Positions 1-8,439 of a DNA stretch of 32,706 bases are shown one piece after another (position 1 is the stretch's first letter; every line of letters starts with the position of its first letter). The position numbers and the translations under genes were made by a program. The stretch comes from an uncultured Chloroflexota bacterium. GTDB lineage: Bacteria; Chloroflexota; Limnocylindria; Limnocylindrales; CSP1-4. The notes beneath the pieces are model-generated. The model was not told where the DNA came from. It did no database searches and worked only from the letters and a program-made list of their open reading frames with translations. The DNA lies in NCBI GenBank assembly GCA_903930745.1, contig CAIYZX010000089.1, positions 1 to 32,706 of the forward strand, read 5' to 3'.

Positions 1-270
1 GAGAAGCTGTCCGAGATCATCAAGCAGCCGCAGTACCAGCCCCTTCCGGTTGAGAAGCAGGTCGCGATCCTCGTGGCCGCCACCACCGGCAAGCTGGACG
101 ACATCCCCACGTCCCGCGTGAAGGATTTCGAGACGCAGCTGTACCGGTTCCTCGAGACCGAGCGCCCGCAGATCCTCGCTGACCTTGCCGCGTCCAAGAC
201 GCTGACCGAGGACATCAGCAAGGGCCTCGGCGAGGCGCTCGACGCCTTCCGCCAGAGCTTCCTGGCGTAG
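1..270 (+). CDS. atpA: ATP synthase F1 subunit alpha, C-terminal end (5' truncated)
   Basis: This is the last 89 codons of the alpha subunit of the F1 catalytic head. The reading frame is open from base 1 and ends at TAG 268-270. The family-typical stretch LPVEKQVAIL followed by a GKLDDIP segment lies near the start, and the rest is the all-helical C-terminal domain. The nucleotide-binding domain lies outside the window. atpG starts 20 bases downstream, as in a normal alpha-gamma-beta-epsilon gene order. The identity is secure; only the 5' end is missing. Confidence 0.95.
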   Translation, partial: EKLSEIIKQPQYQPLPVEKQVAILVAATTGKLDDIPTSRVKDFETQLYRFLETERPQILADLAASKTLTEDISKGLGEALDAFRQSFLA

Positions 271-290
271 GCGGGTCGAGGTAGCAGGAC

Positions 291-1151
291 GTGCCCAGCC
301 AGCGTGAGATTCGCCGCCGCATCGGGTCGGCGAAGAACATCAAGCAGATCACCCGGGCGATGCAGTTCGTCGCGGCCTCCAAGCTGCGGCGGGCCCAGGA
401 GTCAACGCTGGCTGCCCGCCCGTATCGCGAGAAGCTCGACGAGGTGATCGCGGACATCGCCGCCGTCCTCGACGGTGCGGATCACCCGCTCCTCGCGGGC
501 CGCGATCTCCATGCCGAGCACAACCGCCTCCTGGTCGTCATGACCTCGGATCGCGGTCTCGCCGGCGCCCTCAACACCAACACGATCCGGTTCGCGGCCC
601 GCGAGATCGCCGAGCATCCCGGCGACCTCAAGGTCGTGCCCGTTGGCCGCAAGGGCCGCGACGCGATGCGCCGCGCCCGCGTGCCGATCGCAGCCTACTT
701 CGACGGCTTCGGCGAGCGCCCGTCCTTCGCGGACGTCCTGCCGATCGCCCGCCTGGTGGCGGACGACTTCATCTCGGGCACCTACGACCGCGTTGACGTC
801 ATCTACCCCCGCTTCGTGTCCACCCTGGTGCAGCGGCCGGTGCTGGAGCAGCTGCTCCCCATCGTCCCGTCCCCGGACATGGCCGGCATCCCCGGCAACC
901 AGTTCCTGTTCGAGCCCAACCCCGGTGCCTTCCTCGAGGCACTCGTTCCGCGCTACGTGGCAACCCGCGTGTACGCGAGCGTCCTCGAGACCACGGCGAG
1001 CTTCTTCTCGAGCCAGATGGTCGCGATGAAGAACGCCACGGAGAACGCCGAGGAGCTCATCGACGATTTGACGCTCAGCTACAACAAGGTCCGTCAGGCC
1101 AACATCACTCGCGAGATGGTCGAAATCGCGAGCGGCGCTCAGGCCCGCTAG
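291..1151 (+). CDS. atpG: ATP synthase F1 subunit gamma
   Basis: Central rotor stalk of the F1 ATPase, turning inside the alpha3beta3 head to couple proton flow to ATP synthesis. The 286-residue product has the conserved N-terminal helix (RRRIGSAKNIKQITRAMQFV, near residues 7-26) and the conserved C-terminal helix (MKNATENAEELIDDLTLSYN, then ITREMVEIASGA), which together form the coiled-coil shaft. The start is GTG at 291, preceded by a GAGG-type ribosome site near 278-282. The length is normal for the family. It lies between atpA and atpD, 30 bases before the latter. Confidence 0.96.
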   Translation: MPSQREIRRRIGSAKNIKQITRAMQFVAASKLRRAQESTLAARPYREKLDEVIADIAAVLDGADHPLLAGRDLHAEHNRLLVVMTSDRGLAGALNTNTIRFAAREIAEHPGDLKVVPVGRKGRDAMRRARVPIAAYFDGFGERPSFADVLPIARLVADDFISGTYDRVDVIYPRFVSTLVQRPVLEQLLPIVPSPDMAGIPGNQFLFEPNPGAFLEALVPRYVATRVYASVLETTASFFSSQMVAMKNATENAEELIDDLTLSYNKVRQANITREMVEIASGAQAR

Positions 1152-1181
1152 GCCGGCGCGAACGAGGAGGCAATCCCCACC

Positions 1182-2594
<1,413 letters not shown>

Positions 2595-2613
2595 CGACGA
2601 ACCAGGGCAAGGC

Positions 2614-2640
2614 GCCCGTCCGTCACACCGGCGGACGGGC
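2614..2640 (+). other. Intercistronic hairpin between atpD and atpC
   Basis: A perfect 9-bp inverted repeat has arms at 2614-2622 (GCCCGTCCG) and 2632-2640 (CGGACGGGC). Two further pairs, T-G and C-G, can close the loop to five bases. No T-run follows, so it is unlikely to be a full intrinsic terminator. It lies 19 bases after the atpD stop and 24 bases before atpC, where an mRNA-processing or attenuating structure could lower epsilon relative to beta. The function is inferred. Confidence 0.6.
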
Positions 2641-2664
2641 TCCAGCCGAAGAGGACATGAACTG

Positions 2665-3093
2665 ATGCCGCTCCACCTCGAGATCGTGACGCCGGAGCGC
2701 CTCGCCTACTCGGACGAGGTTGACATGGTGCTCGTCCCCGGGAGCGAGGGCGAGCTCGGCGTCCTGCCGCACCACACCCCCCTCGTGTCGCTCCTTGGCC
2801 TTGGCGAGCTCAAGATCCGCAAGGACGGCAACGAGGAGAGCTTCGCCATCGTTGGCGGCTTCGTCCAGGTCCGCCCTGACAAGGTCGTGATCATGGCGGA
2901 GACCGCGGACCTCGCGTCCGACATCGACCTCGAGCGCGCCAAGCACGCCCGGGCCGAGGCCGAGAAGGCGATCGCGTCCGGCTACGTGGAGGAGGCGGAC
3001 CTCACCGCCGCCCGAGCCGCTCTCTCGCGCGCCCTGCTCCGCATCACGGTTGCCGAGCGCCGTCGTCGCGAGGGCCACCGGAACCGGGGGTAG
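2665..3093 (+). CDS. atpC: ATP synthase F1 subunit epsilon
   Basis: Epsilon subunit (142 residues) of the rotor stalk, which links gamma to the c-ring and can inhibit ATP hydrolysis. Residues 1-85 match the N-terminal beta-sandwich (HLEIVTPERLAYSDEVDMVLVPGSEGELGVLPHHTPLV region). The remainder is the two-helix C-terminal domain, which is complete. I chose ATG 2665 because GAAGAGGA at 2648-2655 gives normal spacing. A two-codon ATG-AAC-TGA at 2657-2665 shares one base with this start and is too close to the ribosome site to be the main initiator. murA begins three bases after the stop. Confidence 0.93.
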   Translation: MPLHLEIVTPERLAYSDEVDMVLVPGSEGELGVLPHHTPLVSLLGLGELKIRKDGNEESFAIVGGFVQVRPDKVVIMAETADLASDIDLERAKHARAEAEKAIASGYVEEADLTAARAALSRALLRITVAERRRREGHRNRG

Positions 3094-3096
3094 CGC

Positions 3097-4428
3097 ATGG
3101 CTGACGCACGGCCGTTCCACTGGGAGTTCACCCCGGAGGCCCCGCCCCCGGAGGCGTTCCGCATCGAAGGTGGTCGGCCGCTGCGTGGCACCGTGCAGGT
3201 CAGCGGCGCGAAGAACGCCGCCCTCAAGCTGCTCGCGGCCGCCGTCCTCACGGGCGAGCGCTGCCGCTTCGAGAACGTCCCCGAGATCGAGGACGTCCGC
3301 GTCCTGACGGAGGTCCTCGCGGATCTCGGCGTCGTGGTGGACCACCCCGAGCACGGCGTCTACGAGATCGCCGCGGGCGACGTTGACTGGCTCTTCATCC
3401 CGCTCGAGGCCGCCGCGAAGATGCGCGCCTCGTTCATCCTGTTCGGCCCGCTGCTGGCGCGCTTCGGGCGCGTGATCATCAGCAACCCGGGCGGTGACCG
3501 GATCGGCCGGCGGCCCGTCAACCTCCACGTGGACGCGATGCGCGCCCTGGGTGCAGAGGTTGAGTACCGCAACGGCTACTACTACGCCCAGGCCCCCGGC
3601 AGGCTCCGCGGCGGCGAGGTGATCTTCCCCCAGGTCACCGTGATGGGCACGGAGAACGCCATGCTGGCCGCGACCCTCGCGGACGGGCACACGATCATCC
3701 GCCCCGCGGCGCAGGAGCCGGAGGTGGACGACCTCATCCTGTTCCTCCGGGAGATGGGCGCGGACGTGCAGCGGACCGCCCCGGACACCATCGAGGTCCA
3801 CGGGAAGCGGCGCCTGCGCGGCGGCCGGCACTCCGTGATCCCTGACCGCATCGAGACCGGCACGTTCCTCGTGGCGGCGGCGATCACCGGCGGCAAGCTG
3901 ACCCTGGAGAACGCCGCGTGCGAGCACGTGGAGGCGCTCCTGGAGATCTTCACCCGGGCCGGCATCCCCGTGGCCTGCGGCAGGACCTCCCTGGAGATCG
4001 ACGCCACGGGCCTCCGCCCCGGCGACCTGCGCGCCACGGACATCGCCAGCGCCCCGTACCCGGGCCTCGCCACGGACGTCATGCCCCCGGTCTGCGTCCT
4101 CCTCACCCAGGCCAACGGCACCAGCCGCGTCCACGAGACCATCTTCGAGGACCGCATCGAGTGGCTGGCCGAGCTGCGCAAGCTGGGTGCCCGCATCGAC
4201 ATCGAGGACGCCCGCCACGCGTCCATCCACGGCGCCACGCGGCTCCACGGCGGGGAGGCGTCCATCAGCGACCTCCGGGCCGGCGCCAGCCTCATCCTCG
4301 CCGCCCTCGCGGCGGATGGCGCATCGCTCATCCACGGCGCGCACCACGTCCACCGGGGGTATGAGAACATCGACCGCAAGTTCAGCCGGCTTGGCGCCGG
4401 CATCGTCCGCACCGCGGACCGCTCCTGA
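3097..4428 (+). CDS. murA: UDP-N-acetylglucosamine 1-carboxyvinyltransferase (MurA), Asp-type active site
   Basis: First committed step of peptidoglycan precursor synthesis: transfers enolpyruvate from PEP to UDP-GlcNAc in the cytoplasm. The 443-residue product shows the family landmarks: SGAKNAAL with Lys39 and Asn40 (E. coli Lys22/Asn23), YPGLATD with Asp327 (E. coli Asp305) and DLRAG with Arg394 (E. coli Arg397). The catalytic loop reads NPGGDRIGRRPV, so Asp134 stands where most enzymes have the Cys that fosfomycin alkylates. There is an N-terminal extension of about 17 residues. It starts three bases after atpC, with a G-rich stretch as ribosome site, so it is translated from the atp transcript. 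Confidence 0.96.
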   Translation: MADARPFHWEFTPEAPPPEAFRIEGGRPLRGTVQVSGAKNAALKLLAAAVLTGERCRFENVPEIEDVRVLTEVLADLGVVVDHPEHGVYEIAAGDVDWLFIPLEAAAKMRASFILFGPLLARFGRVIISNPGGDRIGRRPVNLHVDAMRALGAEVEYRNGYYYAQAPGRLRGGEVIFPQVTVMGTENAMLAATLADGHTIIRPAAQEPEVDDLILFLREMGADVQRTAPDTIEVHGKRRLRGGRHSVIPDRIETGTFLVAAAITGGKLTLENAACEHVEALLEIFTRAGIPVACGRTSLEIDATGLRPGDLRATDIASAPYPGLATDVMPPVCVLLTQANGTSRVHETIFEDRIEWLAELRKLGARIDIEDARHASIHGATRLHGGEASISDLRAGASLILAALAADGASLIHGAHHVHRGYENIDRKFSRLGAGIVRTADRS

Positions 4429-4485
4429 CCCCGGCCGCCGCGATCCCGGCCCCCGAACGCACCACGGAGTAGCATTCCCGCCGTC

Positions 4486-5484
4486 ATGAAGATTGGAATC
4501 GATCTCGGCACCGCGAACGTCATCGTCTATGTGAAGGGCAAGGGCATCGTCATCACGGAGCCCTCGGTCGTCGCGGTAGGCGAGGACAACCGGATCGTCG
4601 CCGTGGGCGAGGAGGCCCGCGAGATGATCGGCCGCACCCCCGGCAACATCCAGGCCATCCGTCCGATGAAGGACGGCGTCATCGCCGACTACGTCATCAC
4701 GGAGGCGATGCTCCGCTTCTTCATCGGCAAGGCGACGAAGGGCCACATCGGCTTCTCCCGCCCGGAGGTCATGATCTCCGTGCCGGCGGGCGTCACGTCC
4801 GTGGAGAAGCGCGCGGTCCGTGACGCGGCGCTCAAGGCCGGCGCCAAGGAGGCGTACCTCATCGAGGAGCCCCTGGCCGCCGCCATCGGCGCCAACGTGC
4901 CCATCTCCGGCCCGTCCGGGAACATGATCATCGACATCGGCGGTGGCACCTCCGAGATTGCCGTGATCTCGCTGGGCGGCATCGTCGTCTCCAACAGCCT
5001 CCGCGTTGGCGGCAACAAGTTCGACGAGCACGTCGCGTCCTACATCCGCAAGAAGTACAACCTGATGATCGGCGAGCGGACCGCCGAGGACGTGAAGATC
5101 CAGATCGGCACCGCCCTGCCGCTGGAGCGCGAGCTCACGATGGAGGTCCGCGGCCGCGACCTGATCGCCGGCCTGCCGCGCACCATCCCCATCACCAGCT
5201 CCGAGGCGATGGAGGCCATCGAGGTCCCGCTGCAGCAGCTGGTGGCCGCGGTGCGCCATGTCCTGGAGCAGACCCCGCCGGAGCTCTCCTCGGACATCAT
5301 CGACAAGGGCATGGTCATGTCCGGCGGCGGCTCGCTGCTGCGGAACGTGGACAAGCTGCTCACCCAGGTGACCGGTGTCCCGTGCCACGTCGCGGAGAAC
5401 TCGCTCAACTGCGTCGCCCTGGGCACCGGCCTCGCGCTGGAGCACTTCGACTTCTTCAAGAAGTCCCTCGTCACCCAGATCTAG
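4486..5484 (+). CDS. mreB: Rod-shape determining protein MreB/Mbl family
   Basis: Bacterial actin homologue that forms membrane-associated filaments and directs lateral wall synthesis. The 332-residue product has the actin ATPase motifs: phosphate-1 DLGTAN (residues 6-11), phosphate-2 DIGGGTSE (150-157) and the adenosine motif MSGGGSLL (278-285). MreC, MreD and RodA are not next to it here, so Mbl or another paralogue is possible. The 57-base gap after murA has GGAG at 4466-4469, rather far from the ATG, and a TAGCAT at 4470-4475 that could be a -10 box. The gene may therefore have its own promoter as well as read-through. Confidence 0.93.
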   Translation: MKIGIDLGTANVIVYVKGKGIVITEPSVVAVGEDNRIVAVGEEAREMIGRTPGNIQAIRPMKDGVIADYVITEAMLRFFIGKATKGHIGFSRPEVMISVPAGVTSVEKRAVRDAALKAGAKEAYLIEEPLAAAIGANVPISGPSGNMIIDIGGGTSEIAVISLGGIVVSNSLRVGGNKFDEHVASYIRKKYNLMIGERTAEDVKIQIGTALPLERELTMEVRGRDLIAGLPRTIPITSSEAMEAIEVPLQQLVAAVRHVLEQTPPELSSDIIDKGMVMSGGGSLLRNVDKLLTQVTGVPCHVAENSLNCVALGTGLALEHFDFFKKSLVTQI

Positions 5485-5490
5485 CGCGCC

Positions 5491-6210
5491 GTGCGCGCCT
5501 TCCTGGACCTGCACTGCCACACGTCGGCGTCCTTCGACTGCCTGGCGGCGCCGGAGCGCGTGGTCCAGGTCGCGGCTGCGCGCGGCCTGACGCACCTGGC
5601 CATCACGGACCACGACCGGATCGACGGCGCCCTGCGCGCCCGTGATGCGGCGCCTCCCGGGCTCACGGTGATCGTGGGCGAGGAGGTGAAGACGGCCGAT
5701 GGCGACCTGGTCGCGCTCTTCCTCACCGCACCCGTGGCGCCGCACCGGCCAGCCTTGGAGACCATCGCGGAGGTCCGGGCGCAGGGTGGTCTCGTGGGCA
5801 TTCCGCACCCGTTCGACCGGTTCCGCGGCTCCATGCTCAAGGACCCGCGCCTGGAGGCCATCGCCGCGTCCGTGGACTGGGTGGAGGCCCACAACGCGCG
5901 GATCGTGGGCGGGAACGGGAACGAGCGGGCCGCGCTCTTCGCCCGCGAGCACGGGCTGCCCGGCGTCGCCGCGTCCGATGCGCACTCCACCATCGAGGTG
6001 GGGGTGGCCTACAACGTGGTCACCGTGGATCCGTCCACGCCCCAGGGGCTGCTGGCGGCGCTGGCCGTCGCGGAGGGCGAGGGGCGGGAGCTGGTGCGGG
6101 GGCGCGCCTCGTACTATGTCCGCCTGATCACACCCGTCTCCAAGCTTGTCAACCGCGCCCGGGGCAACCGGCGCGTGCCTCCGCCCGCGGGGAGCGGGCC
6201 CGCCGCATGA
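5491..6210 (+). CDS. PHP-domain metal-dependent phosphoesterase
   Basis: A 239-residue protein of the PHP (polymerase and histidinol phosphatase) family, the kind that hydrolyses phosphoesters with two or three metal ions. Visible ligands are DLHCHTS (His8, His10), TDHD (Asp40, His41), GEE (Glu64), IPHPF (His106), EAHN (near residues 132-135) and SDAH (Asp163, His165). The full metal set is present, so it should be active; the substrate cannot be told. Standalone members include nucleoside 3',5'-bisphosphate phosphatases. The start is GTG 5491, six bases after mreB, and the stop overlaps the next ATG as ATGA. Confidence 0.85.
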   Translation: MRAFLDLHCHTSASFDCLAAPERVVQVAAARGLTHLAITDHDRIDGALRARDAAPPGLTVIVGEEVKTADGDLVALFLTAPVAPHRPALETIAEVRAQGGLVGIPHPFDRFRGSMLKDPRLEAIAASVDWVEAHNARIVGGNGNERAALFAREHGLPGVAASDAHSTIEVGVAYNVVTVDPSTPQGLLAALAVAEGEGRELVRGRASYYVRLITPVSKLVNRARGNRRVPPPAGSGPAA

Positions 6211-7400
6211 GTGAGCCGCCCGTGTCGTCCGTCTCCGATACCCCCGGCCAGCCGGATCCGATCCCGGCCGAGGCCGCCGAGGCCGCCGAGGCCGCCGAGG
6301 ACCTGGGCGCGGACCGTGCCGCCGCGCTGGAGGCCGAGATCAGCGCCGAGGGAGAGGACGCGCCGTCCGTCTCGCTGGGCGCCCGCCTCCGCCAGCCCCG
6401 CACCATCCTCTCGCTCGTCCTGCCGCTGGTGCTGCTGGTCCTGATCTTCCGCGTCGCGCTCAACGTGGACGTGGACAAGCTGATCGCCGGCGTCACCTCG
6501 GCCAACAAGGGCCTGCTGCTCGTCGCCTTCGTGGTCTTCTACCTGGGCTTCCCGATCCGCGGCACGCGCTGGTCGCTGCTGCTGCGCGGGACGGGCTTCC
6601 GCATCGGCACCGCGGACGCGTCCGGGATCCTGTTCCTGTCGTGGCTCGTGAACTGCCTCGTGCCCGCCAAGCTGGGCGACGTCTACCGCGCGTACCTGCT
6701 CAAGCTGAACTCCGGCGCGGCGTCGCTCTCGCGGACGTTCGGCACCGTCTTCATCGAGCGCCTGCTGGATCTCTTCGCCATCGCCCTGCTGGGCCTCGCG
6801 GCCGGCTTCTGGTCCTTCCGCTCCGGGTTCCCGCCCAGCGTCCAGTTCGTGGCCGCCCTGGGCGTGGCCGTGGTGGTGGTCCTGGCGCTGGCCCTGCTCA
6901 CGATGCGCAACTTCGGCCGGCGGATCATCACGCGCCTCCCGCTGCCGCACCGGGTCCTTGACCTGTACGACAAGTTCGAGGAGGGCGTCTTCGGCGCCGT
7001 GGGCGTCCGCTCGCTCCCGCCGCTCGTGGTGCTCACTGGCCTCGTCTGGGCCACGGAGGGGCTGCGGCTCTGGTTCGTGATCCAGGCGCTGGGCCTCCCG
7101 GATGTCTCGATGGGCATCTCCGGGGCGTTCTTCGTGGCGCTGATCGGGTCGCTGCTCACCGCTGTGCCGCTCTCGCCGGCAGGTCTTGGCATCGTGGAGC
7201 TGGGCGTGGTGGGCGTGATGGTGGCCGCGTACGGCGTGCCGCTCACGGAGGCCACCACGATCGCCCTGGTGGATCGGCTGATCAGCGTCTTCTCGATCAT
7301 CGTGCTGGGCTCGCTGTACTACGTGGTGTCGCCCCTGCGCCGGGGGCGCGGGCTGCGCCCCGGATCCGGCGAGGTGGAGCGCCCCGCCTCGGCCGCGTAG
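6207..7400 (+). CDS. UPF0104 / lysylphosphatidylglycerol synthase transmembrane-domain protein
   Basis: Integral membrane protein of 397 residues from the family of the LPG synthase flippase domain (AglD-like). The first 58 residues are hydrophilic and Ala/Glu-rich, encoded partly by three exact 9-bp tandem repeats (6272-6298). About seven or eight membrane segments follow. Family motifs are NCLVPAKLGDVYRAYLL in the first half and SPAGLGIVELG near residues 324-334. There is no catalytic aminoacyl-transfer domain, so a flippase or lipid-linked transport role is more likely than LPG synthesis. ATG 6207 overlaps the PHP stop by four bases, so the two are translationally coupled. Confidence 0.85.
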   Translation: MSEPPVSSVSDTPGQPDPIPAEAAEAAEAAEDLGADRAAALEAEISAEGEDAPSVSLGARLRQPRTILSLVLPLVLLVLIFRVALNVDVDKLIAGVTSANKGLLLVAFVVFYLGFPIRGTRWSLLLRGTGFRIGTADASGILFLSWLVNCLVPAKLGDVYRAYLLKLNSGAASLSRTFGTVFIERLLDLFAIALLGLAAGFWSFRSGFPPSVQFVAALGVAVVVVLALALLTMRNFGRRIITRLPLPHRVLDLYDKFEEGVFGAVGVRSLPPLVVLTGLVWATEGLRLWFVIQALGLPDVSMGISGAFFVALIGSLLTAVPLSPAGLGIVELGVVGVMVAAYGVPLTEATTIALVDRLISVFSIIVLGSLYYVVSPLRRGRGLRPGSGEVERPASAA

Positions 7401-7485
7401 GGGCTCCCGCCGCCCGCGGGGCTTCACCGGCACCCCGCCGCACGGGTGCCTCGTCGCGTACGCCGACGCGCACCGGTGCGTGGCG

Positions 7486-7510
7486 CCACCGGGACCCCCT
7501 TCCCCGGTGG
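7486..7510. terminator. Candidate hairpin after the UPF0104 gene
   Basis: An 8-bp perfect stem (CCACCGGG 7486-7493 with CCCGGTGG 7503-7510) and a nine-base pyrimidine-rich loop. A second small hairpin (GGCACCC/GGGTGCC) lies just upstream, near 7429-7450. No T-run follows. These are the best candidates for ending the long atp-murA-mreB transcript. The rest of 7401-7674 holds no gene, only the upstream region of the XRE gene. Confidence 0.35.
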
Positions 7511-7595
7511 AGCTACGCCCAACCCCACCAGACCCACCAGTACTGCATGGGCACGGTGACGTTCGTGCACCACCGGCCAGTACTTGGGAGGGATG

Positions 7596-7616
7596 GGGTG
7601 TGGACGCACCACACCC
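7596..7616. promoter_or_regulatory. Palindrome and direct repeats upstream of the XRE gene
   Basis: An 8-bp perfect inverted repeat, GGGTGTGG at 7596-7603 and CCACACCC at 7609-7616, with a five-base centre, sits 59 bases before the regulator's ATG. Just upstream, CCAGTACT occurs twice 40 bases apart (7537-7544 and 7577-7584). Repeated and palindromic sites in front of a regulator gene suggest an operator, perhaps for autoregulation. This is inference from position and symmetry only. Confidence 0.4.
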
Positions 7617-7674
7617 GATGCTTCAAGTGTCCCGGGCAAGGCGCTCGGGGAGCACAGCCCAAGCAAGGCGAAGC

Positions 7675-8238
7675 ATGACCACTGAGAACGGCCGAGCATT
7701 CAACGAATGGCTCCGGGCCCAGCTCAAGGCGAAGAAGATGTCGCAGCGCCAGCTGGCGCAGCAGTCGGGCGTGGACCATTCCACGATCTCCCGCCTGATC
7801 CGCGGCGATCGCATGCCGAGCCTGGGCACCGCCACCAAGCTTGCACGAGGACTCCGCGAGATCCGCGAGGACTCCGACACCGGACAGGCGCTGGGCGTCG
7901 TGTCCGTGGGGCCCCAGAACCCCACGGCGCGCGTCGAGTACGCCCTCCGCGCTGACGAGTCGCTGACGGAGCCGCAGGTCCGCCAGATCATGGAGTACTA
8001 CCTGGCCGTCCGGGTGCGCCGCTTCGCGCGGACGTACTCGAGCATCGGAACCGCCGAATCAGGCATCGGCGGGACCGCGGCGGCACCTCGCGCCGGCACT
8101 GCCTATCCGCGGCCGGCGGGCATGATGGGAGCAGGTGTCGGCGTCACGCCTGGCGTCCGCTCGATGCCCACGCCACCGTCCCGATACGGAGCACCGCGGC
8201 CCGCGGTGCGACCGGTCAGGGCGCCGAGCCGGGGCTAG
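7675..8238 (+). CDS. XRE-family helix-turn-helix regulator with a disordered tail
   Basis: Predicted DNA-binding protein of 187 residues. Residues 8-62 form a Cro/C1-type helix-turn-helix (MSQRQLAQQSGVDHSTISRL, then GDRMPSLGTATKLARGL). A mid-region with ESLTEPQVRQIMEYYLAVRVRRF may be helical and could mediate dimerisation. The last 60 or so residues are rich in Gly, Pro, Ala and Arg, and probably disordered. I chose ATG 7675 because the HTH begins just after it and the in-frame sequence upstream is low-complexity with no family features. No partner gene is adjacent. The palindromes upstream suggest autoregulation. Target genes are unknown. Confidence 0.8.
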   Translation: MTTENGRAFNEWLRAQLKAKKMSQRQLAQQSGVDHSTISRLIRGDRMPSLGTATKLARGLREIREDSDTGQALGVVSVGPQNPTARVEYALRADESLTEPQVRQIMEYYLAVRVRRFARTYSSIGTAESGIGGTAAAPRAGTAYPRPAGMMGAGVGVTPGVRSMPTPPSRYGAPRPAVRPVRAPSRG

Positions 8239-8410
8239 TCCCGGGACAGGCACGGAGCCGGTCCCGCGGGGGTGGGCAGGCTCCACCAAGGATTGCTGAC
8301 CCGGATCACCAGTCGTCCGGGTCTCGGGGACAGCGAGCGCCGGTCCGCCAGGGCCGGCGTTCGTGATTCCCGCAGCCCGCTGCGCCCCGGCCACTGGCAG
8401 TGCCGCGGTA

Positions 8411-8439
8411 CGTCAGGGCGCAGGACGTCAGGGCGCAGG
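8411..8439. repeat. Tandem 15-bp duplication at the end of the GT39-like gene
   Basis: CGTCAGGGCGCAGGA (8411-8425) is followed at once by the same 14 bases (8426-8439). The second copy carries the stop codon of the minus-strand GT39-like gene (8428-8430). It looks like a replication-slippage duplication in the convergent intergenic region. The remaining bases, 8239-8410, hold no gene I can recognise. Confidence 0.6.

Noticed and set aside
2623..5985. A 1120-codon minus-strand open frame
   Set aside because: It lies opposite atpC, murA, mreB and the PHP gene, all firmly identified. Stop codons are rare in off-frames at 70% GC.
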